A stretch of 64,000 nt of DNA from positions 868,001 through 932,000 of the forward strand of contig NC_019936.1 of assembly GCF_000327065.1 (NCBI RefSeq). Reading direction: 5' to 3'. Source of the DNA: Stutzerimonas stutzeri RCH2 (lineage in GTDB: Bacteria > Pseudomonadota > Gammaproteobacteria > Pseudomonadales > Pseudomonadaceae). Positions within the stretch are counted from its first letter, which is position 1. Each line of letters opens with the position of its first letter. Shown piece by piece: positions 1 to 8,965 of this stretch. A model generated the notes under the pieces. It searched no databases and was not told where the DNA came from. It saw only the letters and a program-made list of their open reading frames with translations. Made by a program: the position numbers and the translations under genes.

Positions 1-1094
1 TCGTGGTGTTCGACATCGAGGCGGCGGAGAAAGCGGTCAAGGCCGGCAAGTTCACCACCCTCGGCGACTCCAAGGTGCCGGTGCTCGATGGTCGCAAAAA
101 GGGCGACAAGGACAGCGAGTTCACCCGCTACATCCCGGTGCCGAAGAACCCGCACGGCTGCAACACCTCGTCCGATGGCAAGTACTTCATCGCCAACGGC
201 AAGCTCTCGCCGACCGTGTCGATGATCGAGATCGCCAAGCTGCCCGATCTGTTCGCCGGCAAGCTGAAGGACCCGCGCGACACCATCGCCGCCGAAGTGG
301 AACTGGGCCTCGGCCCGCTGCACACCACCTTCGACGGTCGCGGCAACGCCTACACCACGCTGTTCATCGACAGCCAGGTGGTCAAGTGGAACATGGCCGA
401 CGCGGTACGCGCCTACAACGGCGAGAAGGTCAACTACATCAAGCAGAAGCTGGACGTGCACTATCAGCCGGGCCACATCCATGCCTCGCTGTGCGAAACC
501 AGCGAGGCCGATGGCAAATGGCTGGTGGCGCTGTGCAAGTTCGGCAAGGACCGCTTCCTGCCGACCGGCCCGCTGCATCCGGAGAACGATCAGCTGATCG
601 ACATTTCCGGCGACGAGATGAAGCTGGTGCATGACGGCCCGACCTATGCCGAGCCGCACGACTGCATCATGGCCCGCCGCGACCAGATCAAGACCAAGAA
701 GATCTGGGACCGCAACGACCCGTTCTTCGCGCCGACGCTGGAACGCGCGAAGAAGGACGGCATCAACCTGGACGCCGACAACAAGGTCATCCGTGACGGC
801 AACAAGGTGCGCGTGTACATGACCTCCATGGCGCCGGCGTTCGGTGTGCAGGAGTTCACCGTCAAGCAGGGCGACGAAGTCACCGTGACCATCACCAACA
901 TCGACCAGATCGAAGACGTGTCCCACGGCTTCGTCATGGTCAACCACGGTGTGAGCATGGAGATCAGCCCGCAGCAGACCTCTTCCATCACCTTCGTGGC
1001 TGACAAGCCTGGCCTGCACTGGTACTACTGCAGCTGGTTCTGCCATGCCCTGCACATGGAAATGGTCGGCCGCATGCTGGTCGAGCCTGCGTAA
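1..1094 (+). CDS. nosZ: Nitrous oxide reductase NosZ, 3' part
   Basis: Periplasmic multicopper enzyme that reduces N2O to N2, the last step of denitrification. The gene runs in from the left edge; the first complete codon is at position 3 and about 363 C-terminal residues are present. If the protein is the 638-residue P. stutzeri form, the first residue here is about 276. With that offset every copper ligand falls in place: CuZ histidines at local positions 51, 107, 158 and 219 (326, 382, 433, 494) and the CuA site His308, Cys343, Trp345, Cys347, His351, Met354 in the C-terminal cupredoxin domain (motif [12 protein letters not shown]). The N-terminal propeller with the first CuZ histidines lies outside the window. 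Maturation genes nosDFYL follow on the same strand. Confidence 0.98.
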   Translation, partial: VVFDIEAAEKAVKAGKFTTLGDSKVPVLDGRKKGDKDSEFTRYIPVPKNPHGCNTSSDGKYFIANGKLSPTVSMIEIAKLPDLFAGKLKDPRDTIAAEVELGLGPLHTTFDGRGNAYTTLFIDSQVVKWNMADAVRAYNGEKVNYIKQKLDVHYQPGHIHASLCETSEADGKWLVALCKFGKDRFLPTGPLHPENDQLIDISGDEMKLVHDGPTYAEPHDCIMARRDQIKTKKIWDRNDPFFAPTLERAKKDGINLDADNKVIRDGNKVRVYMTSMAPAFGVQEFTVKQGDEVTVTITNIDQIEDVSHGFVMVNHGVSMEISPQQTSSITFVADKPGLHWYYCSWFCHALHMEMVGRMLVEPA

Positions 1095-1101
1095 GCTGGT
1101 C

Positions 1102-1132
1102 GAACCATCGCCCCTAAGCCGGGGGATGGTTC
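1102..1132 (+). terminator. Hairpin directly after nosZ
   Basis: Inverted repeat GAACCATC / GATGGTTC (1102-1109 and 1125-1132) extended by CCCC/GGGG with one bulged G. No T run follows. It lies 8 bases after the nosZ stop codon and probably protects the nosZ 3' end or attenuates read-through into nosD. Confidence 0.6.
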
Positions 1133-1146
1133 AGTGATTGCGCAAC

Positions 1147-1169
1147 GAGCCTCGGTGCTGCCGAGGCTC
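1147..1169 (+). terminator. Second hairpin between nosZ and nosD
   Basis: Perfect 9-bp inverted repeat GAGCCTCGG / CCGAGGCTC around the 5-base loop TGCTG. With the hairpin at 1102-1132 it forms a double stem-loop in the nosZ-nosD gap, consistent with nosZ being transcribed more strongly than nosDFYL. Confidence 0.55.
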
Positions 1170-1215
1170 TTGCCGCAGTGTTACCCGCCTGGAAGCTGAA
1201 GAAGGTCAAAACGCA

Positions 1216-2526
1216 GTGTTCAAAGCTCAGGCTATTTTCTCGCGGTACTCGGCGGCAGTTTCGCTGCTGCTCTTATTCAGCGGTGTGGCCCAGGCGGCAC
1301 CGCAACCAATCACAACCCTTCCGCTGCAGCCCGACGGTGAAAACCGCTGGCGCTTGCCTGCCGGTGAATATCAGGGGCAGTTCACCATCGAGCAGCCCAT
1401 GCAGCTGCGTTGCGAGCCGGGTGCAATCATCCAGTCGCAACGGCAGGGCAGCAGCCTGCTGATCAGCGCGCCCGACGTGCTCGTCGATGGTTGCACGCTG
1501 CGCGAGTGGGGTGCTGACCTCACCGCCATGGATTCTGCGGTGTTCATCCTGCCTGCCGCCGAACGCGCGCAGATCAGCAACAACCGGATGCGTGGTCCCG
1601 GGTTTGGCGTATTCGTCGACGGCACCAGCGACGTGCAGGTGCTCGGCAACCAGATCGACGGTGACGCGAGTGTTCGCTCGCAGGACCGCGGCAACGGCAT
1701 CCACCTGTTTGCGGTGAAGGGGGCGCGGATCGTCGGCAATCAGGTGCGCGACGTGCGCGACGGTATCTATATCGATACCTCCAACGGCAATCATCTGGAA
1801 GGCAACGTCATCGAGGATGTCCGCTACGGCGTGCATTACATGTTCGCCAACGACAACAGCGTGATCGACAACATCACCCGGCGTACCCGTACCGGTTATG
1901 CGCTGATGCAGAGTCGCAAGCTGATCGTCACCGGCAACCGCTCCGAGCAGGATCAGAACTACGGCATCCTGCTGAACTACATCACCTACTCGACGATAAA
2001 GGACAACTTCGTCAGTGACGTGCAGCGCGGCGATACCGGCGGCGACAGCATGATCAGCGGTGGCGAGGGCAAGGCGCTGTTCATCTACAACTCGCTGTTC
2101 AATACCATCGAGAACAATCACTTCGAAAAGAGCTCGCTGGGTATTCACCTGACTGCGGGTTCGGAAGACAACCGTATTTCCGGCAATGCCTTCGTCGGCA
2201 ATCAGCAGCAGGTCAAGTATGTGGCCAGCCGCACCCAGGAGTGGTCGGTAGACGGCCGCGGCAACTACTGGAGCGACTACCTCGGCTGGGACCGCAACAA
2301 CGACGGCCTCGGCGATGTCGCCTACGAACCCAACGACAACGTCGACCGCCTGCTCTGGCTCTACCCGCAGGTGCGCCTGCTGATGAACAGCCCGAGCATC
2401 GAGGTGCTGCGCTGGGTGCAGCGGGCCTTCCCGGTGGTCAAGTCGCCGGGTGTGCAGGACAGCCATCCGCTGATGAAGCTGCCCACTGAAAAACTCCTTA
2501 CCGAAAAGCAGGAACCAACGTCATGA
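1216..2526 (+). CDS. nosD: Copper-site maturation protein NosD
   Basis: Periplasmic protein of 436 residues that, with the ABC transporter NosFY, is needed to assemble the CuZ sulfide cluster of NosZ. I chose GTG at 1216 because a GAAGAAGG Shine-Dalgarno lies about 10 bases upstream and because it gives an N-terminal signal peptide (hydrophobic [16 protein letters not shown]). An ATG reading upstream to 1138 would add a non-signal extension running through the hairpin region. The body is built of right-handed beta-helix (NosD/CASH) repeats rich in NG, GN and N-x-I-x-N patterns. The stop overlaps the nosF start as ATGA at 2523-2526, so translation is coupled. Confidence 0.95.
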   Translation: MFKAQAIFSRYSAAVSLLLLFSGVAQAAPQPITTLPLQPDGENRWRLPAGEYQGQFTIEQPMQLRCEPGAIIQSQRQGSSLLISAPDVLVDGCTLREWGADLTAMDSAVFILPAAERAQISNNRMRGPGFGVFVDGTSDVQVLGNQIDGDASVRSQDRGNGIHLFAVKGARIVGNQVRDVRDGIYIDTSNGNHLEGNVIEDVRYGVHYMFANDNSVIDNITRRTRTGYALMQSRKLIVTGNRSEQDQNYGILLNYITYSTIKDNFVSDVQRGDTGGDSMISGGEGKALFIYNSLFNTIENNHFEKSSLGIHLTAGSEDNRISGNAFVGNQQQVKYVASRTQEWSVDGRGNYWSDYLGWDRNNDGLGDVAYEPNDNVDRLLWLYPQVRLLMNSPSIEVLRWVQRAFPVVKSPGVQDSHPLMKLPTEKLLTEKQEPTS

Positions 2527-3449
2527 ACGCCGTCGAGATCCAAGGCGTAAGCCAGCGTTACGGCAGCATGACCGTGCTGCACGATCTGAACCTGAACCTC
2601 GGTGAAGGTGAGGTGCTGGGGCTGTTCGGCCATAACGGCGCGGGCAAGACCACCAGCATGAAGCTGATTCTCGGCCTGCTCGCGCCAAGCGAAGGTCAGG
2701 TGAAAGTGCTCGGCCGCGCGCCGAACGATCCGCAGGTGCGCCGCCAGCTCGGCTACCTGCCGGAGAACGTCACCTTCTATCCGCAGTTGAGCGGCCGCGA
2801 GACCCTGCGCCACTTCGCCCGCCTCAAGGGCGCGGCACTGACCCAGGTAGACGAGTTGCTCGAACAGGTCGGCCTGGCCCATGCCGCCGATCGCCGGGTG
2901 AAGACCTATTCCAAGGGCATGCGCCAGCGCCTCGGCCTGGCGCAGGCGCTGCTCGGCGAACCGAAGCTGCTGCTGCTCGACGAGCCGACCGTGGGCCTTG
3001 ACCCGATCGCCACGCAGGACCTCTACCAGCTGATCGACCGCCTGCGTCAGCGTGGCACCAGCATCATCCTCTGCTCCCATGTGCTGCCGGGCGTCGAGGC
3101 GCACATCAACCGCGCGGCGATCCTCGCCAAGGGCCGCCTGCAGGCAGTCGGCAGTCTGTCGCAACTGCGTGCCGAGGCCGGTTTGCCGGTGCGCATCCGC
3201 GCCAGTGGCGTCAGCGAGCGGGACAGCTGGCTGCAGCGCTGGACCGACGCCGGGCACAGTGCCCGCGGCCTCAGCGAGTCGAGCCTGGAGGTGGTGGCAG
3301 TCAACGGCCACAAGCTGGTGCTGCTGCGGCAGTTGCTCGGTGAAAGCGAGCCGGAGGACATCGAAATCCACCAGCCATCGCTGGAAGACCTCTATCGCTA
3401 TTACATGGAGCGCGCCGGCGACGTGCGCGCGCAGGAGGGTCGCCCATGA
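2523..3449 (+). CDS. nosF: ABC transporter ATPase NosF
   Basis: Cytoplasmic ATP-binding subunit (308 residues) that pairs with membrane protein NosY; the NosDFY complex provides a sulfur species and conformational work for CuZ assembly in NosZ. Visible motifs are Walker [11 protein letters not shown] at residues 36-45, an ABC signature that departs from LSGGQ (YSKGM, about 129-133), Walker B LLLLDEP about 149-155, and a switch His in CSHVLPG. The C-terminal 80 residues form the usual extension of this exporter-like family. Start and stop both use 4-base ATGA overlaps with nosD and nosY. Confidence 0.96.
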   Translation: MNAVEIQGVSQRYGSMTVLHDLNLNLGEGEVLGLFGHNGAGKTTSMKLILGLLAPSEGQVKVLGRAPNDPQVRRQLGYLPENVTFYPQLSGRETLRHFARLKGAALTQVDELLEQVGLAHAADRRVKTYSKGMRQRLGLAQALLGEPKLLLLDEPTVGLDPIATQDLYQLIDRLRQRGTSIILCSHVLPGVEAHINRAAILAKGRLQAVGSLSQLRAEAGLPVRIRASGVSERDSWLQRWTDAGHSARGLSESSLEVVAVNGHKLVLLRQLLGESEPEDIEIHQPSLEDLYRYYMERAGDVRAQEGRP

Positions 3450-4276
3450 ACCAGGTCTGGAACATTGCCCGCAAGGAACTCAGCGACGGCCTGCGCAACC
3501 GCTGGCTGCTCGCCATCAGCCTGCTCTTCGCCGTGCTCGCGGTGGGCATCGCCTGGCTCGGCGCCGCGGCCTCCGGCCAGCTCGGCTTCACCTCGATTCC
3601 GGCGACCATCGCCAGCCTGGCGAGCCTGGCCACCTTTCTGATGCCGCTGATCGCGCTGCTACTGGCCTATGACGCCATCGTCGGCGAGGACGAGGGCGGC
3701 ACGCTGATGCTGCTGCTGACCTACCCGCTGGGACGCGGGCAGATCCTGCTCGGCAAGTTCGTCGGCCACGGGCTGATTCTTGCCCTGGCGGTGCTGATCG
3801 GCTTCGGCTGTGCGGCGCTGGCCATCGCTCTGCTGGTCGATGGCGTCGAGCTGGGCCTGCTGCTCTGGGCCTTTGGCCGCTTCATGATCTCCTCGACACT
3901 GCTCGGCTGGGTGTTCCTCGCCTTTGCCTACGTGCTCAGTGGCAAGGTCAATGAAAAATCCAGCGCCGCCGGACTGGCGCTCGGCGTGTGGTTTCTCTTC
4001 GTGCTGGTGTTCGACCTGGTGCTGCTGGCACTGCTGGTGCTCAGTGAAGGCAAGTTCAACCCGGAACTGCTGCCCTGGCTGCTGTTGCTCAACCCCACCG
4101 ACATCTACCGGCTGATCAACCTGTCCGGCTTCGAGGGCAGCGGCAGCGCCATGGGTGTGCTGTCGCTGGGTGCCGATCTGCCGGTGCCGGCTTCGGTGCT
4201 CTGGCTATGCCTGCTGGCCTGGATCGGGGCTTCGCTGCTGCTGGCCTACGGCATCTTCCGCCGTCGTCTGACCTGA
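3446..4276 (+). CDS. nosY: ABC transporter membrane subunit NosY
   Basis: Integral inner-membrane protein of 276 residues, ABC-2 type permease, partner of NosF and NosD in CuZ cluster maturation. Six long hydrophobic stretches are evident (for example the residues after [16 protein letters not shown] and the segment [16 protein letters not shown]). The start overlaps the end of nosF (ATGA at 3446-3449), and the stop lies 25 bases ahead of nosL. Confidence 0.96.
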   Translation: MNQVWNIARKELSDGLRNRWLLAISLLFAVLAVGIAWLGAAASGQLGFTSIPATIASLASLATFLMPLIALLLAYDAIVGEDEGGTLMLLLTYPLGRGQILLGKFVGHGLILALAVLIGFGCAALAIALLVDGVELGLLLWAFGRFMISSTLLGWVFLAFAYVLSGKVNEKSSAAGLALGVWFLFVLVFDLVLLALLVLSEGKFNPELLPWLLLLNPTDIYRLINLSGFEGSGSAMGVLSLGADLPVPASVLWLCLLAWIGASLLLAYGIFRRRLT

Positions 4277-4301
4277 ATATCGAGATCTGAGGAAACGAAT
4301 T

Positions 4302-4874
4302 ATGAACGCACTGCATCGCATCGGCGCCGGAACGCTCTTCGCCCTGGCGCTGGCCTTCACGCTGGCCGGCTGTGGGGAAAAGGAGGAGGTCCAGCAGTCG
4401 CTCGAGCCGGTGGCCTTCCATGACAGCGATGAATGCCACGTCTGTGGCATGATCATCACCGATTTCCCTGGCCCCAAGGGGCAGGCGGTAGAGAAGGGTG
4501 GGGTGAGGAAGTTCTGCTCGACGGCAGAAATGCTCGGCTGGTGGCTGCAGCCGGAGAACCGTCTGCTCAATGCCAAGCTGTACGTGCATGACATGGGGCG
4601 CAGCGTCTGGGAGCACCCGGACGATGGTCATCTGATCGACGCAACCAGCGCCTACTATGTGGTCGGCACTTCGCTCAAGGGCGCCATGGGCGCTTCCCTG
4701 GCGACCTTCGCTGAGGAGCAGGCTGCCCTGCGTCTGGCTGAGGAACACGGCGGCCGCGTATTGCGCTTCGATCAGATCGATCAGGCGCTGCTGCAGGAAG
4801 CCGCGAGCATGCAGCATGGTGGCATGCACGGGCACATGCCCAGCGATTCACACAACGCACACAGCGGTCACTGA
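4302..4874 (+). CDS. nosL: Copper chaperone lipoprotein NosL
   Basis: Outer-membrane lipoprotein (190 residues) that binds Cu(I) and delivers copper for NosZ maturation. The signal peptide ends in the lipobox LAGC with Cys24 as the lipidation site. The copper-binding CHVCGMII motif follows, and the C terminus is rich in His and Met (QHGGMHGHMP). A GAGG Shine-Dalgarno precedes the ATG by 9 bases. It is the last nos-specific gene of nosDFYL. Confidence 0.96.
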   Translation: MNALHRIGAGTLFALALAFTLAGCGEKEEVQQSLEPVAFHDSDECHVCGMIITDFPGPKGQAVEKGGVRKFCSTAEMLGWWLQPENRLLNAKLYVHDMGRSVWEHPDDGHLIDATSAYYVVGTSLKGAMGASLATFAEEQAALRLAEEHGGRVLRFDQIDQALLQEAASMQHGGMHGHMPSDSHNAHSGH

Positions 4875-4919
4875 GCTCAGGGCTGCAATCGATTTTCGGC
4901 ACATCCGAGGTAAGCACAA

Positions 4920-5102
4920 ATGATGGGTATCAGCGTCTGGCAACTTCTGATCATTCTCCTGATCGTGGTCATGCTGTTCGGCACCAAGCGCCTGCGTGGC
5001 CTGGGTTCCGACCTGGGCGGCGCGATTAGCGGTTTCCGCAAGTCGGTCAGTGACGGCGAAACCACTGCCCAGGCCGAAACGGTCAAGCAGGAATTGAAGT
5101 AA
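4920..5102 (+). CDS. tatE: Tat translocase component TatA/TatE
   Basis: Sixty-residue TatA-family protein: one N-terminal membrane helix ([15 protein letters not shown]), the FGxK hinge ([10 protein letters not shown]), then an amphipathic helix ending in an acidic tail. TatA forms the pore for folded proteins with twin-arginine signals. NosZ is a Tat substrate, so this nos-linked copy probably adds export capacity during denitrification. Two tandem ATG codons occur at 4920 and 4923; the first is used here. Confidence 0.93.
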   Translation: MMGISVWQLLIILLIVVMLFGTKRLRGLGSDLGGAISGFRKSVSDGETTAQAETVKQELK

Positions 5103-5120
5103 ACCCGCCCCACCGAGGCT

Positions 5121-5144
5121 GCTCGGGCAGGCACCTGCCTGAGC
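5121..5144 (+). terminator. Hairpin after tatE
   Basis: Arms GCTCGGGCAGG (5121-5131) and CCTGCCTGAGC (5134-5144) pair with one G-U, giving a strong stem 19 bases after tatE. There is no T run. It is the likely end of nosDFYL-tatE transcription. Confidence 0.55.
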
Positions 5145-5289
5145 GTGTCGGCATCTGGCCGGACAGCGTGCCGGATGACGGATCGACCTCTCTAACCGCG
5201 CGGAAAAGCCGGTCGCGGCGCACTGCAATGGTGCGTTGGGGTTCGGCTTGTTACTCCGGTCGTCACTTGTATTCCGCCTCGAAGAAAAT

Positions 5290-5303
5290 CTGATCGCAAT
5301 CAA
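5290..5303 (+). promoter_or_regulatory. FNR/DNR box upstream of nnrS
   Basis: CTGATCGCAATCAA matches TTGAT-N4-ATCAA at 9 of 10 positions. It lies 122 bases ahead of the nnrS start, so nnrS is probably induced by DnrD together with nir and nor. Confidence 0.75.
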
Positions 5304-5424
5304 GTCTGTCGAAGCCTCCTACCCTGTAGAAAGTAGTCCTGGCTCCCAGATATTGGGAGCGCTCATCGATCCGGCGTGCAGGCCTTGTATGGCCGCCGGA
5401 TAAGGCAAGTCTGGAGGTCCTTCC

Positions 5425-6615
5425 GTGCAAGTAATCGATCGGCGAAAAGCCCTGAGTATTCCGCCCATCTGGCGACTCGCATTTCGCCCGTTCTTTCTCG
5501 CCGGCGCGGTTTACGCGCTGTTGGCGATCCCGCTCTGGGTAGCGACCTGGACCGGTCACTGGCCGGGCTTTCAGCCCACAGGTGGCTGGTTGGCCTGGCA
5601 TCGTCACGAGATGCTGTTCGGTTTCGCCATGGCCATCGTCGCCGGCTTTCTGCTCACCGCGGTACAGACCTGGACCGGCCAGACGGCGCCCTCCGGGAAA
5701 CGACTGATGGGCTTGGCGCTGGTATGGCTGGCGGCCCGCCTGGGCTGGCTGTTCGGCCTGCCCGCCGAGTGGCTGGCGCCATTGGACCTGCTGTTCCTGC
5801 TGGCGCTGGCGTGGATGATGGCGCGGATGCTCTGGGCGGTGCGGCAGAAGCGTAACTACCCGATCGTGGTGGTGCTGTCGCTGATGTTCGGTGCTGATGT
5901 GCTGACGTTGACCGGCTTGCTGCAAGGTAACGATGCGCTGCAGCGCCAGGGCGTACTGGCCGGCTTGTGGCTGGTCGCGGCGCTGATGGCCCTGATCGGC
6001 GGCCGGGTGATTCCATTCTTCACCCAGCGCGGGCTGGGCAAGGTCGAGGCGGTCAAGCCTTGGGTCTGGCTGGATATCGCCTTGTTGGTGGGCACTGGGG
6101 TGATCGCCTTGTTGCATGCCTTCGGTGTCGCCATGCGTCCACAGCCGCTGCTGGGTCTGCTGTTCGTCGCTATCGGCGTCGGCCACCTGCTGCGCCTGGC
6201 GCGCTGGTACGACAAGGGCATCTGGAAGGTCGGCCTGCTCTGGTCGCTGCATATGGCGATGCTCTGGCTGGTGGTCGCTGCGTTCGGCCTGGCGCTCTGG
6301 CATTTCGGTTTGCTGGCGCAGTCCAGCCCATCACTGCATGCGCTGAGCGTGGGCTCCATGAGTGGGCTGATCCTGGCGATGATTGCCCGAGTCACCCTCG
6401 GCCATACCGGTCGGCCACTGCAACTGCCCGCGGGAATCGTCGGGGCGTTCGTGCTGTTCAATCTCGGTACGGCGGCGCGGGTTTTTCTCTCCGTCGTCTG
6501 GCCGGTTGGCGGCCTGTGGCTTGCAGCAACCTGCTGGGGTCTGGCCTTTGCACTCTATGTCTGGCGCTATGCGCCGATGCTGGTCGCCGCACGTGTAGAC
6601 GGTCATCCGGGCTGA
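5425..6615 (+). CDS. nnrS: NnrS family heme-copper membrane protein
   Basis: Integral membrane protein of 396 residues with about twelve hydrophobic segments and little soluble sequence. NnrS proteins carry heme and copper and protect against nitrosative stress, in part by limiting damage to iron pools; the precise reaction is not settled. Conserved features seen are the N-terminal PIWRLAFRPFFLAG and the WHRHEMLFGF segment with candidate metal-binding His. The GTG start at 5425 has GGAGG 7 bases upstream. Its size equals the ORF396 that I recall being described downstream of the P. stutzeri nos genes. A DNR box upstream fits NO-dependent expression. Confidence 0.93.
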   Translation: MQVIDRRKALSIPPIWRLAFRPFFLAGAVYALLAIPLWVATWTGHWPGFQPTGGWLAWHRHEMLFGFAMAIVAGFLLTAVQTWTGQTAPSGKRLMGLALVWLAARLGWLFGLPAEWLAPLDLLFLLALAWMMARMLWAVRQKRNYPIVVVLSLMFGADVLTLTGLLQGNDALQRQGVLAGLWLVAALMALIGGRVIPFFTQRGLGKVEAVKPWVWLDIALLVGTGVIALLHAFGVAMRPQPLLGLLFVAIGVGHLLRLARWYDKGIWKVGLLWSLHMAMLWLVVAAFGLALWHFGLLAQSSPSLHALSVGSMSGLILAMIARVTLGHTGRPLQLPAGIVGAFVLFNLGTAARVFLSVVWPVGGLWLAATCWGLAFALYVWRYAPMLVAARVDGHPG

Positions 6616-6733
6616 ACCCGGAGCGTGAATCGGGCGGGTGCGCGTCTGCACCTGTCCGCAAATTACCTAGCCCAAAAAACGCTGCCTTGCGGGGTGGCCT
6701 GTGACTCGGCATGCGTCGAGCTCGGAGATGATG

Positions 6734-7477
6734 ATGAAAAGCGAGTTTCAGGATCGTCTGGCTGTTGTCACCGGAGCCAGCTCCGGGATCGGTCTGGCAT
6801 TGTGTTCGGCGCTGCTGCAGCGTGGCGCGCGGGTGCTGGCAATGTCGCGCAGCATCGGCGGGCTCGAGCCGCTGCTGGAAACCCATGCCGAGCAGCTGCA
6901 GTGGCTGCGTGGCGACGTCACTTCGGCTGAAGACCTGGCCCAGCTGGCTCGGCGCGCCGCACAGCTGGGGCCGGTGCACTACCTGGTGCCCAATGCCGGT
7001 ATCGCCGAACTGGCCGACGGGCTGGATATGGCGGCATTCGATCGGCAGTGGGCGGTCAATGGCGCCGGCGCGCTGAATACTTTCGCCGCGCTGCGCAACG
7101 AGCTGGCCAAGCCGGCCTCGGTGGTATTCGTTGGGACCTTCCTGATCCGCTCGACCTTCCCCGGCCTGGCTGCCTATATCGCGAGCAAGGCCGCACTGGC
7201 GGCGCAGGCGCGCACGTTGGCGGTGGAGTTCGCGCCGCTGGACGTGCGTATCAACATGGTCTCGCCGGGTCCTACCGCCACGGCCATCTGGGGTTCGTTG
7301 GGGCTGAGCGATGACCAGCTCGAGAGCGTTGCCGAAGGCGTGACAAAACGACTGTTGCCTGGACACTTTCTCGAGTCCGCAGCCGTGGCCAACGTCATCC
7401 TGTTCCAGCTTTCGCAGGGTGCGCGCGGCGTGTTTGGCCAGGATTGGGTGGTGGACAACGGCTATACCATCAGCTGA
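6734..7477 (+). CDS. Short-chain dehydrogenase/reductase
   Basis: Classical SDR oxidoreductase of 247 residues. The NAD(P)-binding TGASSGIG motif is near the N terminus, an NAG (PNAGIAE) motif follows, and the catalytic YIASK (Tyr and Lys) with a preceding Ser is in the second half. Three in-frame ATGs lie in a row at 6728, 6731 and 6734; the third has GGAG 6 bases upstream and gives 247 residues. The substrate is unknown. It follows nnrS by 118 bases on the same strand and is probably co-transcribed, but no denitrification step requires an SDR. Confidence 0.88.
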   Translation: MKSEFQDRLAVVTGASSGIGLALCSALLQRGARVLAMSRSIGGLEPLLETHAEQLQWLRGDVTSAEDLAQLARRAAQLGPVHYLVPNAGIAELADGLDMAAFDRQWAVNGAGALNTFAALRNELAKPASVVFVGTFLIRSTFPGLAAYIASKAALAAQARTLAVEFAPLDVRINMVSPGPTATAIWGSLGLSDDQLESVAEGVTKRLLPGHFLESAAVANVILFQLSQGARGVFGQDWVVDNGYTIS

Positions 7478-7524
7478 TCCAGTTGGCTTCCCTCGGCGTC
7501 CTCCAGTGACGCCGGCATCTCCAG

Positions 7525-7552
7525 GCAGTCAGGACACCCAGGGCCTGACTGC
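7525..7552 (+). terminator. Terminator hairpin after the SDR gene
   Basis: Perfect 9-bp stem GCAGTCAGG / CCTGACTGC with a 10-base loop, followed by TCTTC. It closes the nnrS-SDR unit. Confidence 0.65.
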
Positions 7553-7568
7553 TCTTCAACCGGCAGCA

Positions 7569-7618
7569 CTTCTGTAACAGAAGCGCGTGCACGGTTTTAG
7601 TGCATTTATATTGCACTA
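7569..7618. promoter_or_regulatory. Two adjacent operator-like palindromes
   Basis: CTTCTGTAACAGAAG (7569-7583) is a perfect palindrome around a central A. TAGTGCA-N7-TGCACTA (7598-7618) has arms separated by an AT-only spacer. They are 14 bases apart and about 200 bases ahead of the HPP gene. The regulator is unknown. Confidence 0.4.
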
Positions 7619-7813
7619 TCCCCTCAAAAGTATTCGTTAGAGATTGGTCGACGCCCCGTCGACAATGCCGGCCGCATTCACGCGCTGTGGCATTGCGTCG
7701 CAGCGGCTGCGGCCGTTTGCCGCGTTCCGCGCGCCGGCAGTAGCCTGCTGCCGGGGCGATCAGTTGCAGAGTGTTGATGCGTGCCTTTCGCCGTATCGAT
7801 CCAAGCAGGACAC

Positions 7814-8950
7814 ATGCACGACAACCTCATCGACTGGTTTCGCTCCTTCGTTCCCGCCCCGTTCAATGCCGCGCCGAAAGAATGGCTGCGTGCTGCCGGC
7901 GGTATCGCCATCGTCATGCTGCTCAGCGTGTTCAGCGGCTTCCTGCTGTTCGGCGTGCCCCTGACGCTGCAGCTGATCGCCCCGGCTGGAGCCTCGGCGG
8001 TCCTGCTTTTCGCCGCGTCATCCAGCCCGTTCGCCCAGCCCTGGTCGGTGCTCGGCGGCAATCTGCTGGCTACGGTGATCGGGGTCAGCCTCGGCCTGAC
8101 CAGCCTGCCGTCGATGGCTGCTGCCGCGCTGTGCGTGTGCCTGGTGCTGGTCGGGCTGTTCAGCCTGCGCTGCCTGCATCCGCCGGGTGCGGCGTTGGCC
8201 CTGGTTGCGGTGGTCGGCTGCCCCGAGATCCATCATCTGGGCTATGGACTGCTCTATCCGGTGGCGTTCAATTCGCTGCTGCTGCTGGCCGTGGCGCTGC
8301 TCTACAACAACCTCACCCGGCACCCGTACCCGAAACCGCGGTTGCCGCGGGAGAACGTTCACCGTACCCGAGATCCGCAGCCGAGCGAGCGCATGAGCTT
8401 CAGCCATGACGACGTCGATCGAGCGTTGCGCGAGTTCGGCGAATATGTCGACGTCACCCGTGACGACCTCGAGCGGCTGATCAAACAGACCGAGAAGCAT
8501 GCGTTGCGTCGCAGCATGGGTGAAGTCACCGCCGCGGACATCATGTCCCGCGATGTCTACTCGCACACACCGGATACCTTTATCGAGCAGGCCTGGAGCA
8601 CGCTGCAGCGCAATCGCCTGCGCTCGTTGCCGGTGGTGAGCGATGCCCGCGAGCTGGTCGGCATCGTCACGCTGGTCGATCTGCTCAAGCATTTTCATCC
8701 GCGCCCGGGCCGGCTCAACTTCGGTCAACTGAAGTTCCTGCGCGGCACCAAGCTGCGCGCCATCATGAGCTCGCCGGTGGTTTCGGTCACGCCCGATACG
8801 CACATGGTGGAGCTGGTCTATCTGCTGTCCGATCGAGGCCTGCACTGCCTGCCGGTAGTGGATGGCGAAAGGCGCCTGGTCGGCATGATCACCCAGACCG
8901 ATCTGATCGCCGCGCTGTATCGCAACTGGCTCCGACACCTACCGGACTGA
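7814..8950 (+). CDS. HPP-family membrane protein with CBS pair
   Basis: Protein of 378 residues in two parts. Residues about 25-175 form four to five membrane helices of the HPP family, with the diagnostic HPP tripeptide at 122-124 in CLHPPGAALAL. The C-terminal half holds two CBS domains (AADIMSRDVYSHTPDT and LRAIMSSPVVSVTPDT open the two repeats), which normally bind adenine nucleotides and gate transport. HPP proteins of cyanobacteria and chloroplasts have been reported to transport nitrite, so a role in nitrite movement is attractive here but unproven. ATG 7814 has AGGA about 6 bases upstream; an in-frame GTG at 7781 is less likely. Confidence 0.88.
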   Translation: MHDNLIDWFRSFVPAPFNAAPKEWLRAAGGIAIVMLLSVFSGFLLFGVPLTLQLIAPAGASAVLLFAASSSPFAQPWSVLGGNLLATVIGVSLGLTSLPSMAAAALCVCLVLVGLFSLRCLHPPGAALALVAVVGCPEIHHLGYGLLYPVAFNSLLLLAVALLYNNLTRHPYPKPRLPRENVHRTRDPQPSERMSFSHDDVDRALREFGEYVDVTRDDLERLIKQTEKHALRRSMGEVTAADIMSRDVYSHTPDTFIEQAWSTLQRNRLRSLPVVSDARELVGIVTLVDLLKHFHPRPGRLNFGQLKFLRGTKLRAIMSSPVVSVTPDTHMVELVYLLSDRGLHCLPVVDGERRLVGMITQTDLIAALYRNWLRHLPD

Positions 8951-8965
8951 GGCGTTGGCCTCAGT
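8946..8965. terminator. Bidirectional terminator between convergent genes
   Basis: ACTGAGGC-GTTG-GCCTCAGT, an 8-bp perfect stem with a 4-base loop. It overlaps the last codons of the HPP gene (stop at 8950) and of the LysR gene (stop at 8961), so one hairpin can end both transcripts. Confidence 0.7.

Larger units (their letters stand above)
5103..5424. other. Intergenic region tatE-nnrS
   Basis: No gene recognised in 322 bases. It holds a terminator-like hairpin at 5121-5144, an FNR/DNR-type box at 5290-5303, and a 7-bp leader hairpin (GCTCCCA/TGGGAGC, 5342-5360) ahead of nnrS. Confidence 0.7.
7478..7813. other. Intergenic region with palindromes
   Basis: No gene recognised in 336 bases. 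It contains a terminator hairpin at 7525-7552, a perfect 15-base palindrome centred on A at 7569-7583 (CTTCTGTAACAGAAG), and a 7-bp inverted repeat TAGTGCA/TGCACTA at 7598-7618 with an AT-only 7-base centre. The last two look like operators for the HPP gene. Confidence 0.6.

Noticed and set aside
1273..2466. Long open frame on the minus strand inside nosD
   Set aside because: It is antisense to nosD, whose product and signal peptide are clear. The translated protein is Val/His/Arg-rich low-complexity sequence of the kind produced by the GC-rich complement.
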